This document shows positions 46,750 to 58,626 of a stretch of DNA of 64,000 bases, in pieces. Below the pieces are notes generated by a model. It did no database searches. It saw only the letters and a list, made by a program, of their open reading frames with translations, and was not told the origin of the DNA. Position 1 is the first letter of the stretch. Each line of letters starts with the position of its first letter. Origin of the DNA: Dryococelus australis (Eukaryota; Arthropoda; Insecta; Phasmatodea; Phasmatidae); the NCBI GenBank assembly GCA_029891345.1, contig CM056998.1:172632332-172696331 (forward strand), written 5' to 3'. Position numbers and translations under genes: made by a program.

Positions 46750-47394
46750 TGGGAGGGTTTTGCTCGTGTTACTAGTAACATGATCAGGCTCAAACGCGAC
46801 AACAGACGACGAACAGCCTGTGCCATGTCCCGAGCCAGAGAGGTATGGTCGACAGGAGTACCAATGGAGGAGGTACGGACCGATTAGCCACGGGAAACCG
46901 AGGTTGAGAGGGAAGTCTTCCTCCATAAGGTCCTCACCAGGAAATCCGAGGCAACACCTGAGGATGCGAAAACCGTTGAAATTGACAGGCCGGATGACAA
47001 AAACATGGTTGATGTCGAAGTACAGGCATGGCCTGCACAAGCTGACCCGGACGACCCGCAGTTGTTGTACAATGAGCTCATCAGGGAAGCAATGTTGACT
47101 AAATTGGAAGACCCAACTACGTTGACATCTGCTCTGGCCCTTGTAATAAGAAATATGGAGGGAGGGGACAGGGTCCTGCTCCCAAGAATGGAAACCATAG
47201 ACAGGCATGTCCTCGCCCAGGCAGGCCTGCCGACCAAACACTCAGAGTTGTCGACTCTGTTAAATGAATGTTATTGGCGTAGAGGCGAAAGATTCAACGA
47301 ATCTGACGTCCTTCAGGATGCCATCCGTATATACGGGAGGCGTACTTTTGACTATAGTAAGCCCTTCAATGGGTACACTGTGGTCCGGTACTAG
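46750..47394 (+). pseudogene. Unrecognised frame downstream of the LINE fragment
   Basis: Open in one frame from ~46,750 to the TAG at 47,392 except for one stop (TAG, 46,885-46,887). The product is charged and Leu/Glu/Arg-rich (e.g. EVWSTGVPMEEVR, REVFLHKVLTR, DPQLLYNELIREAML, RRTFDYSKPFNGYTVV) without a signal peptide or membrane segment. It is probably part of the same or another retroelement. A long minus-strand frame over the same bases (46,444-47,241) looks like its antisense shadow because the plus reading is more protein-like. Family not recognised. Confidence 0.4.
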
Positions 47395-48700
47395 TCCTCC
47401 AATTCCGGATGGCACTCTACCAACAGCTTTGGTAACGCCACACAGAATGTGACATGCCCTTCCCTCGAGAGGGGCCTGGCCGGGTGGAGGGAGGATCTGG
47501 GAGAGAAAAGGTCTGTGAGACAAAAGACTCGTGACCTTGAAAGACCTAATGCCATTGAGCAACGCTCAGGCACCTTTTCGTGATTTGACAATGATGATTG
47601 TACCTGTATGTAGTATGTAGTTGGTTAACAAGCAAAGCGAATGAGCGCAGCGTTGGATATGTATGAGTGTGTGTGTGCATGAGTGCCATATCGAGCAGCA
47701 GTTTTTGAGTGTATACACAAGCTCTTTGCGCCCGGGGGCGAGGTGGCGGGGGATGTTTCTGGTTACCGGACATCCCCCAAAACTAAGTCCTGCACAACCC
47801 GGGCGCACTGAGCCGAGATGGCAGTTATGGGAAATACCGTTATGCTTAAACTCAATCGAGAAAGGATATGTGGAGTCGCGGAAAGTAGTTAGTATGTTTG
47901 AGTAAGTAGATTAGTGTATTTTTACATTTTTCAATTTCGGACAGCATGGTGGTGTCTAAACTGCAAAGTTCCTGGTGGTACCTGAGATCAAAAGAGCCGA
48001 TTTTAGATTTGTTTGTGGGGGCTAAAGTAGTCTGGATAGAAAGTAGAGCTCCTCGTATGACCTTTTAATAGGTATCGGCCACCTGGAGGGGAGGTTTGGA
48101 GAGGCCAGCGCTGGTTCCACCGGGAACTTTGTACATTAACACACATTACTTGACACCATACGAGTGCGGACCTGTTAAAAGTGATAATGCAGCCCGTCCT
48201 AAGTCGTGGAGCTGTGTACATTTTTAAAATATGTACGCAATATGTTTGAGGGCAAGCGGGGAATGCTAACCTCCTTTTTTTCTATAATGTGATAAAAATT
48301 ACAAAGCTGTAATTCACAATCGAATTATAATAATTATATTTTAAAATTAAAAATTCGTTTTTATAGACAATTTTGAAAGAGTAATTTGGGCCTGCCCTAC
48401 TGTAAATTTGATTTCACTTAAGAACAATATATTTAATTATAAGCTCGGAAGAATTTGATTTTTTAAATTACTTAAATATTTATGTTCCCTATTTAAAACT
48501 TCTTGTAAATAGCAAATTACACTTTATACATAGGTTCATAAATAAATTTACACGCTAACATGTAGAGCGATCGGCTACACATTCGTCTCTAGCAGTCAGC
48601 GAGGGAACTACAGCAGACGTCATCCAACATGATGGATGCAGAAGGTGTAAGATATAAAAGAGGTGGGAGACAGAAGAAAGAGAGGGACAAGATGGCATTA
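47395..48700. other. No gene recognised; probable LINE 3' flank
   Basis: GC-richer to ~48,230 (possible untranslated tail of the element above), then AT-rich. No motif or clear poly(A)/target duplication found. Confidence 0.35.
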
Positions 48701-48701
48701 C

Positions 48702-48853
48702 AGAGCATGAAAATAACAAAATGGAATGACAGAGCACGAAGTAGCAAGACAGAATAACCGAGCACGAAGTAGCAAGGTGGAATGACAAATCATGAAGTAG
48801 CAAGATCGAATGACAGAGCATGAAGTAGCAAGATGAAATGACAGATCATTAAG
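48702..48853 (+). repeat. 28-bp tandem repeat, about five units
   Basis: Units of AGAGCATGAAGTAGCAAGAT plus GGAATGAC with scattered changes. They end at AGATCATTAAGTGG. Confidence 0.92.
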
Positions 48854-48949
48854 TGGAAAATTCTAGAAACAATGTGGCTGAAACGTCAAGGACAAAGACC
48901 TGGGGTAAACTCAAGGGTCATGGGGCCAAGAGTCATTAGGTCAAGAGCC

Positions 48950-49120
48950 GTATATTTTTTAGGAATATTTTATTATTTTTTAGAATGATTTGGGGTTTGG
49001 AATTTTTAAAACTTTTAAAAAGATTTCTTAGAATTGTTTGAATTTTTACCATTTTTTTTTTGGAAATTCTTTGTAAATTTTTTTTGGGGATTTTTGGGAA
49101 TTTTTGGGTTTCGAAATTAT
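48950..49120. repeat. T/G-rich low-complexity stretch
   Basis: A strongly strand-biased run of GGAATTTTT-, GATTTTTGGG- and TTTTTTTGG-type words, almost free of C on the plus strand. Confidence 0.85.
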
Positions 49121-49259
49121 TCGTGGTCATGGTATGGGGTCAAGGTCAAGGTCATCCAGATATAATATGGCGGAAAAGATGACTTCCAGGCCGAATCGGA
49201 ATCTGGTCGCGGGAATCGTTGTCCCAGACTCGCTATTTATATTATACTAATAAAAATTA

Positions 49260-52200
49260 TTTTATTTAATTTATTTTAAATATAAAGCCTCCACCCCACT
49301 TCTGACACTAGTGTTACAGTTTTGTCAATGTCAGTGGACCAAACTAGGCTCGTTAAGGGATGGAGGTCTTTATTAAATAAAATATATAATTATAATTACC
49401 TAGTTTATTAAAAATCATTACAAAGAAAATACCCTCGTCCCAATATCTCACAATAAATTTATATATCTTGCTATTTACAGTCTATAAATACAACCAGTAC
49501 AATTTAAAATTACCTTAAAGAAATTAATGTACTTAAATAACTAAAATTTGTCATAACAGACAGAGTATCAAAACATATTGAATTATTTTAAAAATTATAC
49601 ATCCACATTTGACAGTTTCAATATTTACAATAGAGTCCGTACCTCATGTTCATACAGTTCTACCTCAGTTCAGTCCAGATACCACCAGTTCGCAATGTTC
49701 TAGAGTTCTCCGAGCGCCCTCATGCACCGTAGCCTTCACTCGTCCGGTTTCACGTCCTCTCGTCCATTCACACCACAAACACCTCGTCCGCCGTCGTCTC
49801 GTAGTCTCCCGTCGTCGTCCGTCCTCTTCACTGACGTCCCTCGCAGCACTCGACATCACCCGGGTACCTCACTCAGCATAATACTTCTACTAAGTACCAA
49901 CAGACTGCAGACCTTGGGGCCGCTGCAATATTGAGAGTCGTAGGCCGTCTCCCAAAAATTTCTCCAAATGCCGCGTTGCGCCGAGGGTCATAGTTCCTAG
50001 AATATTTCTTTCTTGCGCACCCTCACAAATTGTCGGCTTCTCCAGCAGGGAGGAGAGGCTGTAACGCTAGGCAGTTCAGCCGTGTCAATCATACGCCCAG
50101 CGGGGCCACCGGGAACCAGTGAAGGGTTGGGTGAGAAGGGGAGGGGGCTTGGGGTCTGCCTAGGGGAAGGGTGGTTCGAAGTGGGTCCCCTCGCCTCTTT
50201 TTACACATAGCCGATTCCGCGCGTAACGATAGCTCGCGACCGGTGCGAAGCTACAGCGCGTAACGATATGTTGTGTTTATGGTTGTGTGTAAAATGAGCA
50301 ACTGAAAATAACATTACACATTAACCATTGGCACAGTACTCACGCAATATTACTGGTGCAATTTTTCTTTTCGATTAACGTACATGACAATACGGTAGTG
50401 TGTCTGTTTTACATTAGGGGGGGTCCTTTCGTTCTATCTGGGACTGATGCGCTGTGAACGATGTATTCCCAAGTGGTCTTCAATTTCAGGCAAACGCCAG
50501 TTTAGTTCTTCAACACGGCTCTTTTCAATTCCCCTCCCATCGTATCAACCCTGAGTCACAGTTTAGAATGTATGGAATGCTACGCACTAAGTGGCCCCAG
50601 TTGTCTGCGTTGTACACAACAGAAAACATCAGCGTCCAGTGAGGAAAGCCACTTACTTGTGGGAGGTGTCATTCGCCATTGAGAATTCTGTAGTCACACA
50701 AACGACTACTGCCAGTAACATGAAGCTCGCGCAAAATTTTATTCGCCCCGATATACGACAATCTTAGCCAATACCGATAAAAGTGCAGTCCGAAACATAT
50801 ATAATGTTCATTATAAAGCGTAAAACGAAATATTTATCTCTAACTGAAAATGTTAGTATCTTTATTAACCAAGGAGCAATAATGGATTGAACATCAGATG
50901 TTTTCGTTTTGAAATATTTTCAGCACAGTGTTATTCACGGGACTCAGAATTTTTCAGGTAGCCGCGCGCGATAAGGCGTCGCAATTGTGTGGCGAGCGAG
51001 ATTAGCTTAAGCGGCACTTTCATATACTATTGTAAACGGGATTCTAATGTGCGTAGTAGAATTTTTTGTTCTTCGTCAATGTTAAAATAAGTAAGTGTAT
51101 TGGAAATATGTATCCCAACAAAAAATTGCTTTTTTAAGTACACCATGATCCACAATTAACATATTTATACATAAATATTTCCGTCCGCGGGCCTTTATCA
51201 AGGCTCGTCATTCTTCAGTTTCGTGTCATAATATCAGTTTGAGAGGTACCATTGAAAATATTTGGTTATAGAATATTTACAATTTATTAGTTGATTAATA
51301 ATTTTGTATCTAATATTCACTGCGTGTCTTTTGCTGCTTGCAAATAGGCAGAAACTAATTTATAAAATATAAATATATTTCTGACATTTTACAACCAGCA
51401 GAAAACACACAATCACAATAAAGCAGAAGAATATTAAACAACTCTTAAAACGTACATTTTCTGTAATCGCACATTGTCAGTATTTACTCTGAGTCCAATA
51501 TTATGACACTAAAACGAAAAATTTCTGCAGGGGTAATGCCAATATTCAGGGTATGGCGGGTCGGACGTGTCCTGCATGTCGCTAACTGAATATCGCTGCT
51601 TCATTTTCAAAATTACAAATCTCGAAAAGGGGTTAAGGGGGTAGGTTACTTGGTTGTCTCAGTCAGGGGAGTAGTTCTAGGATGGGGCCAGTCTAATAAG
51701 GTCGGCGGAGGTGGGGAGAGCGGTATATGGGAAAGACTTGGACAAACACGCGGAGATGAGGTGTAACCCCCCCCCCCCCGGTTGACTGAGAAGGCTAGAT
51801 TTGGGGCGGGGAGGGGGGTGCCCAACTCAGCCTTGTTTCGGCCGCAGGTCGGGGCGGTCGCCCCCAATTAGCGAGCCAGGCCGAGTCGCGGCAAGGGGGA
51901 GGGTAGACGCTGGTGTCTATCGGCCGGCGCCTGTATGGCGAGGCGTCGGCAACACCCTCCTCCCCTGATCCACTACTCACCGAGGCGTCAAGGCCGGTCT
52001 GCCAGGCGCCACCACAATGCACCCCCCCCCCCCCTTTTTGCTACATACTCGGCTCCTGGTAACGCGTTTCCACCGCCTTACTCGTATTTAACTCATGCAC
52101 TAAAGATGGGGTAGGCTGATTAAGCTGGGCTCACAACCATCCGTCCCTCTGTCAGTTATCCGTCTGTGTTTTAGTCCGTCAGTTGAAAGTGATTCACAAC

Positions 52201-52520
52201 AATCCTTCTATATGGTAAAATTTCAACGTGATAACTAACATCGCAATCTTTCTTTACTTGGAGATATATTTTGGGTTGGAAATAAATTTTCAAGAGAAAA
52301 CATCTTGGGAATTGAGTTTTTTACCTGAAAAGAATTTATAGTGAAAAATTCTTACATTTTAAATTCCTAAATTTGCCACCAAATATAAATTATCACAGAC
52401 CCACCATCTTGCATTTTATTTCAAAGTGCGCATTCACATCTAATGAATGTCGTTGGAGGGTGGTGGCTCATCCGTCCTTCCGTCGAAGATTAATGCTTGG
52501 AAAATATTTGACACATGGAG
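49260..52520. other. No gene recognised
   Basis: Contains a short imperfect inverted pair around 49,285-49,385 (AAAGCCTCCACCCC / GGGATGGAGGTCTTT), a CT-rich stretch at 49,700-49,870, and a G/C-rich patch at 51,640-52,035 with C runs at ~51,769-51,779 and ~52,022-52,034. Open frames there reflect composition. Confidence 0.4.
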
Positions 52521-52787
52521 TTAGTGAGTGAAGAGATTTGGGCAACTCTTAACAGCGAGGTCTTGAGAGCCGATTAGGGTGATTAAAGTGAATATGGAGC
52601 GGCGCCGGAATTGTGTGGTGGGGGGGGGGGGGGTGGAGGAGGCGGGAGATCCCCGAGAGGGCCCACCCACCAGTGGCGTCGTCCGGCACGATTCCCACTT
52701 GCGAAAGTCCGGTGGCCCGGCCGGGGATGGAGCCCGGTTCGCCTTGGTGGGAGGCGAGCGCGCTAATCACTCAGCCACCGCGGCCCC
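52521..52787 (-). repeat. tRNA-derived SINE S1, full-length copy, minus orientation
   Basis: Body GTGAGTGAAGAGATTTGGGC, TCTTGAGAGCCGATTAGGG and GGAGATCCCCGAGAGGGCCC, then GCACGATTCCCACTTGCGAA, and a well-preserved head in reverse (CCGGGGATGGAGCCCGGTTCG; CTAATCACTCAGCCACCGCGG). The B box carries GGAGCC instead of GATCGAACC-type bases. A G-run (13) at 52,620-52,632 interrupts the body. Confidence 0.95.
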
Positions 52788-53280
52788 GAAAGATAAAATG
52801 ATAGACAAAAAATTTGCCCTGCTATTGGTTGACGATCACGTAACCGTAGGACGGACGGGCGACTGACTGATGCGAAGGATGGTCGTGAGTCCAGCTTTAA
52901 TTGTCTTCCGTGCATTAACCCAACACTCACCTAACCCGAAGGAATACCACTGTCAAATTTACATGGCCAACATGATGAACGTGTTTGTTCGTATCTCTAT
53001 TTTCAAAAGACAAGCACTTTTATATTAATAGAGTACTGCATTACAAATTGGCCAGAGAAAGCATACAAACATTTCAAAACACTTGTTTACTAAACATTGT
53101 TCTAACCTCAAATCCAATCCATGCCGTTAATGCTACTCGCATTGGCAGAAAAGCGGTTCAATGACACAGAGACTGGTTGTATGCAGCCAGTGAGATCGCT
53201 CTACCTCATCTTAAGTCTGTTATTTAACAGCAGATAACAAAGTGTCCTCCCCTTCATTTGTTACCGAGCCAATGCCATAA

Positions 53281-53815
53281 AGCGGTATTCACAATAGAGC
53301 GTCGCGATGCGGCGCGTCGCGTCCGACGCTCACTGCCAGCGACGAGCGTTATTTGCGTCTTCACAATAGAGCGATGTTCTGACGCCAGCCGCTGGCGACA
53401 CAGACCGTCCTGCCATCTGTTATCCTGCAAGGAAGCTTGCAATGAAATGCTAAAAGCGAAGGAATAGCAGTGAAGTTTTTTGCCAATTAGTTAGTAAAAT
53501 TGTTATTTTTTAGTGACATTCTCTTTTCGTTAGTAAAAATATTACATTAAAATTCAAAATAATGTTTTGGAACATGAACGACTTTTCAGGCATCCGGAAA
53601 CATGCTTTTGTTTTCCTAAAGGTTGTTAAAATTTATATACATCTGGACTCCAATTAGCATCTCTGCAAAGCGTTTATGTATGTTATTTATCTCAGCTTCT
53701 CGCCAGTTTATTATGAAACACAGAAATAATATTTTTATTTCCCGTCGCTGGCGTCAAGGCTCTGATTGGCTGATGCTCGACTCGGCGCATCGCAACGCTC
53801 TATTGTGAATACCGC
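53281..53815. mobile_element. Harbinger-like MITE with TAA target duplication
   Basis: About 535 bp. Left end AGCGGTATTCACAATAGAGC, right end GCTCTATTGTGAATACCGCT, a perfect 20-bp inverted repeat extending imperfectly into GCGATGCG/CGCATCGC. TAA stands immediately outside on both sides (53,278-53,280; 53,816-53,818). The word TTCACAATAGAGCG occurs a second time inside (53,361-53,374). No transposase. Confidence 0.85.
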
Positions 53816-53939
53816 TTAAAGCATTCTCCGGAGATTAGGTACCGTGCTTGAACTAGGGGTGTGTGCAGTTGTTAGCTGAGTGTTGGTCAGTTGAGTTTGT
53901 GAAGCACCGCGATGTTAGCGTTGGATCACGGAGAGAAAA

Positions 53940-56235
53940 TGGCTTTAATGAATAAAATAAACTTTATTTGGCGCAACCAGATTCATTTTTGGTAACAGAT
54001 GCAATGAAATATTTTGGTTTCGAAAAAAAAAATCTTACTTGGTTGCCCCAAACTGCAAGATTTGTTTCCTGTAACTAAATATTTATTTCGCTCTACGCTT
54101 ATTAAACAATTTTGTTTATCATTTAAAAAAATCGAAGTTAAACACAACCTAATTTCGAGCCCGGAACATTTTCACCCAAAATCTACGAACTGGCAACATA
54201 AGCCAACGTGGCTACTGGCGAAGTTGAAATGTTTCTACACACACACATTAAAATACAGGACACAGTACGCAAATAAATTGGCCTATATCATGTTTTACGT
54301 GTTTAAACTTTAGTTTATTGATTAACTTGTTCTATTGGGGGTTATATACCATGCGTAAGTATCAATAAATCAACTTAGAAACACTTTTACTGTCCTGATT
54401 GACGCAAAAAATTTCAAACACACTTTTTGTATTTATTTTTTTTTACGAAGGCATTCAAATGAGTGGTAAAATAAATACATAAGAGTTGAGTCAACTAAAT
54501 ATTTCGTTGGCAGTTATAAATCTTTTGTCTCAACATAGAGGTTTGGTTTATTAAATTGTGTATTTGGTTAGACGAACTAAATCAATGTTGATGTATTTCA
54601 AGTTTGGCTTACTCAACAGAAAAAAACTTGTTGTGGCTACCAGTGGCGGCTCCTGAGGGAGGGCTGCGGGGTGCAGCCCTTCTAATAAAATCTCAGAACG
54701 CAGACCTCTACTTATCTGCTACTCAGCAAATAATACTGCGTACGAATAAGGAGGTTATTTCGCAGCCTATGTTTTTGAGATGGACGAGACAAATGTTTTT
54801 GGAAATGTCGAGTGGTAGGGTGGCAGATTCTTTGCCCCGAAGTGGGTGGAGCGAGTAGAGAGAGAGAGAGGACCGTAACAATTGACGAAGGGTGATACAG
54901 GAGGGAGGGAATACTTCAGAGGCACGTCCCTTTTCAGCCAATCACATGCTGTAAATCAGAGCGAGCAGGGCGCGCTCTTGCTCTCACACAAAAACGGTAT
55001 CCTGGAACTTGAAAAGGTTACCAATGCTGAAACTTCGAATTCACCTGTTTAACAGAATGTGTTATACAGTTATAAACTACATGTTTTGTAGGCACACTTT
55101 CGCGCTCTACTCTTTTGCAGTTGTTAAACACATTTCATAACAATGCTTGTATTTATTTCAAATAGTTTTTATTTATAGATATCATTCAAACTCGTGTGAG
55201 GTTCAAATATAGTGTGTAATATTCTGAATAAGTTTGTTGTTAACGATGAGCCATGAGCATCGGCCAGAAGCAGGATTGAATTGCTGTCAATGTCGTGTTG
55301 TGTAAACTTGTAAATAATGGATAATTATGCGAGTAACATTTTAAACCTTATTACGACAACGGATTTGAATTACGAGAATAAACTAGAGATTAAGAATTTG
55401 GGACCAGCAAGGCCACAGTTAAATATAACAAAACAATAAAGCCAAGGGGGTACTCGAATTGGTTCGTATACACGAAAATTCAATGTGAGTACGTACAATT
55501 TCGCGGACTGGCTATGCGGGTGTGAAGTTAGAAATGTATTGTTTCGTTTAGTTTTTTTTTTGATAGTGAAGCCAAATGATCTTGCATGGTCTGTCAATGG
55601 GGTAGAAGATTTGAAACATTTGGGAGAGAGTTAAAAGACATAAACACGTTTACAAGATATTAAAAAATATATAAAATTTTCAGTGATTGGTAAGGTGAGT
55701 ATTCATTGCCAGTTAGATAGAGCATACTGGTTGAAGAATGTATTTGGTTTACAAATATATTAATTAAGATATGCCACTTTTATCCTCTAATTTAAATTTG
55801 ACAGGCATTTTGTATGTGCTGTACGTAAATTAGTATTGGTTTTTAAAAATATTTATTTTAGTATATTTAAGTTATCTTCACCATTAGTATAGCAGAACTA
55901 GTATTATTATAATCTTATCTCTCGTCGTCTCGTGTAATGTACCACACTACGTAGGTACTGGTTGGAAGGCATATAACCTACACAAACTTAAAATAAACAA
56001 ATACCTGTGCTAGTGATTAGCTCTGAACCAGTGACCACAGTATGTTGACCATTGTAAATCGTGCGATGATAACTTTTTCTTCAAACAAGCACTTATCACT
56101 GTGCCTATTTAAAAAATGCTATTTGTAATGATCTGAGTTAGGATTGCCACAGCCCTCCCAGTTTCAAAAGTCACCAGCCGCCACTGGTGGCTACTAAATA
56201 TATGCTTGGTTGTATACTAATAAGTATTTATTGTT
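53940..56235. repeat. Palindromic-word / tRNA-like element, copy 2 (split by a hAT element)
   Basis: The left array at 53,955-54,120 has ATTTGGCGCAACCAGATT, ATGAAATATTTTGGTT and TTGGTTGCCCCAAACTGCAA. A tRNA-like stretch lies at ~54,150-54,220 on the minus strand (B-box-like CGGGCTCGAAAT). The right array at 54,485-54,632 (GTCAACTAAATATTTCGTTGG, GAACTAAATC) continues after the hAT insertion at 56,195-56,235. TTGGTTGCCCCAAACTG is shared exactly with copy 3 at ~56,929. Confidence 0.55.
54641..56186. mobile_element. Non-autonomous hAT element with exact 8-bp target duplication
   Basis: 1,546 bp bounded by CAGTGGCGGCT and AGCCGCCACTG, an 11-bp perfect inverted repeat of the hAT CAGNG type. GTGGCTAC stands directly before (54,633-54,640) and after (56,187-56,194), the 8-bp duplication diagnostic of hAT. 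Subterminal inverted words GAGGGAGGGCTGC and CAGCCCTCCC follow. The interior has no recognisable transposase; open frames are short. Removing the insert rejoins the host repeat cleanly. Confidence 0.95.
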
Positions 56236-56815
56236 TGAAACAAACAATCCTCTCAATGTATGAAAGAAAAGTTTTAACCCGATGAAATGTCTCCGCCTTC
56301 TGATTTTTCCCACCGGGGTTGCTGTAGTAACCCGGAGTTAAATTTCCGGCACAGTCGTGGACCGTGTGTATAAGAGGCAATAGAACGGAGCTTAAGTGCG
56401 TCAAAAGACCCCCCGTGTACCAGAGTATAGTGATTCACTTCTGGTCAATTGTCAGGTTACTTGGAAAGGTTTATATCTACATAAGCTATCTCCATAACGC
56501 GGGAATCGGGGCTAGAGCACGAAAAACGCTGAGCTCAAAAGTAACGGTTTAAAACTGCAATGAATTGTGACGTTAAATGGTGAGCTAACGGTTTTCAATA
56601 AAAGTTTTCGAGATAGGGTTATCTTAGCATTGTGTTCCTTTCACGTTACCTTGCAATCAAATCGCGTATCTTGCATGATGTAAGTTAGTTTATAAACAAA
56701 ATACGTTTCATGTAGGCCTATATCAATAAATTGAATTCAGCTACCTTATGAATTGCTACCATTGGCTTCAAGTGCAGCCATTCTTACTAGTTTCAATTAT
56801 TTACGGCGCTGAGAA

Positions 56816-57465
56816 AAAGGTTTTGTTGAATCAAACAAGATTTATTTGGTGGAACCAAATTATTTGTTTGTATAGGGGCAATGAAATATTTTGTTGATGA
56901 AACCAAATTATTTTGTTGTGCTCATTTGGTTGCCCCAAACTGTAAGATTTGGTTGGTGAAACTAAAGATTTGTTTGACTACACGTACAATAAACAGTTTT
57001 GGCGGACATAAAAGAAGTTTACAAGTTCGACCGAGTATCGAACGTAGATCACCTGCCTCCGAGCGCTACGCCTTAGTAATCTCACCTAATGAGACAACGA
57101 ATGACGCTGTAAAACAATTATATAGATGTACTGCAATTATCTGGCAACGTGTGCAAACAAATATTTTCAAGTTTTACAGCTTTACTTGTCAGTTTCTTGT
57201 TGCATTGTTTTATTAATTAATTTATACGCTTTTTAAACATCAATAGATGTACTAACAATACAAACAAACTTTCGAGCTGTATTTTCGATAAGTGGCCAAA
57301 CAAATATATACAGTTGATTCAACAAAATATTTGGTGGACAGCCTAATTGTTTTTGGCTCAACACATAGATTTTGTTTATTCAAACATGTGTTTTGTTAGA
57401 CGAACGAAAGTGATTTAGTTACTTTTCAAATTTTGTTTTGTAAACAATACATTTTGTTAGACCAA

Positions 57466-57470
<5 letters not shown>
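56816..57470. repeat. Palindromic-word / tRNA-like element, copy 3
   Basis: The left array (56,819-56,985) repeats TTGTTG-AACCAAA-type words (TTTGGTGGAACCAAATTATT, TTGATGAAACCAAATTATTT, ATTTGGTTGGTGAAAC). A tRNA-like stretch at ~57,028-57,090 on the minus strand (GCGTAGCGCTCGGAGGC; ACGTTCGATACTC) follows. The right array (57,310-57,470) has GATTCAACAAAATATTTGGTGG, GTTTTGTTAGACGAACG and TTTTGTTAGACCAACTC. It ends in the AT microsatellite at 57,470. Confidence 0.6.

Positions 57471-57540
<70 letters not shown>
57470..57540 (+). repeat. (TA)n microsatellite
   Basis: About 35 TA units, starting directly after ACCAACTC at the end of the palindromic-word element. Confidence 0.97.
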
Positions 57541-57542
<2 letters not shown>

Positions 57543-58319
57543 GCCCTATATAAACAAATACATGGTTCAATTTGCTCTCAGTGAACTATTTACCTATTTC
57601 ATATTTACAGTATAGAAGAAGTACACACGTGCACAGAGGACGTTCGAGTAACCGAATTGAGCACAACTCTTGTCACATGGGGGGAAGTGCCACCTTTCAC
57701 TGGCAGCCTGCCTGATGTCAAGATAAAAGAAAACCTACAGGCGCAAGAGTACCTTACTGAAACCGGCCTCGTTCTGACTGGTTCTGGCGATATGGTTTCA
57801 CAGAAAAATGCCAAATAAAAGAAAAGTTGCGAAAACTATATCTGACTCAATCATGGGGCCTCCGCCTAGAGTCGTTCTGTAATCGAAAAAGTTTGTCGGA
57901 TGAGCAAGGAAAAACCTTGCCCGTCGTTGAACGAAGAACGAAGAATGTATGTCTGCGATTCACAGTTGAAGATACTTCGATTCTTGACTGTGTAACAAAC
58001 ATCTACAAGTGAGAAGCACATAGAGATTAACTCATAAATTTATCGAAGACGGAAACGTATGTACCACGTTTACATTAAGCTAGTTTAGACGTGCTTATAT
58101 AAAAAAAAAAAAAATGAAAGTACTTGTGATTAAATATCATTTCGGTAAGCGGTGAATAGTAATTTGTATAACGGAGATATTACACGTCTGAAAACGCTAC
58201 TGGCAATATGATCCTCCTTCATTAATTAAATGGGGGTTGACATCCTGTGTTTTCATGAAACTTTATAACATCAAGCTTTAAATGAGTTGTTAACACGATA
58301 TATCGATTAGTTGTCTTAA
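57541..58319. other. No gene recognised
   Basis: Mixed sequence with overlapping short frames and a 14-base A run at ~58,101. Nothing supports a gene. Confidence 0.45.
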
Positions 58320-58622
58320 CCCTGTCAGTCCCAACTTAATTTCTAAGCCGGAGTGTTGCGATTGTTTAATTTTATGATGCGCGCTGTACCTGTCTCACGC
58401 GTGCTTTTCGCAACCAGTGAACATCGTTCTGGTTACACAACGATGTCAGCATTAACCATTCACAGACGAGAGATGCAGAAACTTAAAAAAAAAAAAAAAA
58501 CTCTTTCTCATGATGAAGTCGCTCAAAACACTGAACACTGGTTCATTGTTGTGTACACTGCCAACCATAAATATCATTCATGGGCAACATGTCTTTGATA
58601 ATAGACACTGGGGCTGAACGGG
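58320..58622. mobile_element. piggyBac-like MITE with TTAA target site
   Basis: 303 bp. It starts CCCTGTCAGTCCCAAC and ends GGGGCTGAACGGG, an imperfect inverted repeat beginning CCC. TTAA stands on both sides (58,316-58,319; 58,623-58,626). CCC ends plus TTAA are the signature of the piggyBac superfamily. It carries an A-run of 16 at ~58,485 and no transposase. Confidence 0.8.
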
Positions 58623-58626
58623 TTAA

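Noticed and set aside
46444-47241. 265-codon minus-strand frame, the longest in the window
   Set aside because: It lies antisense to the LINE fragment and to a more protein-like plus-strand frame. Its sequence is Pro/Ser/His/Cys-rich in the manner of an antisense shadow, with no motif.
49285-49385. Short hairpin AAAGCCTCCACCCC / GGGATGGAGGTCTTT as a MITE
   Set aside because: The arms are short and imperfect, no target duplication is visible and I see no second copy.
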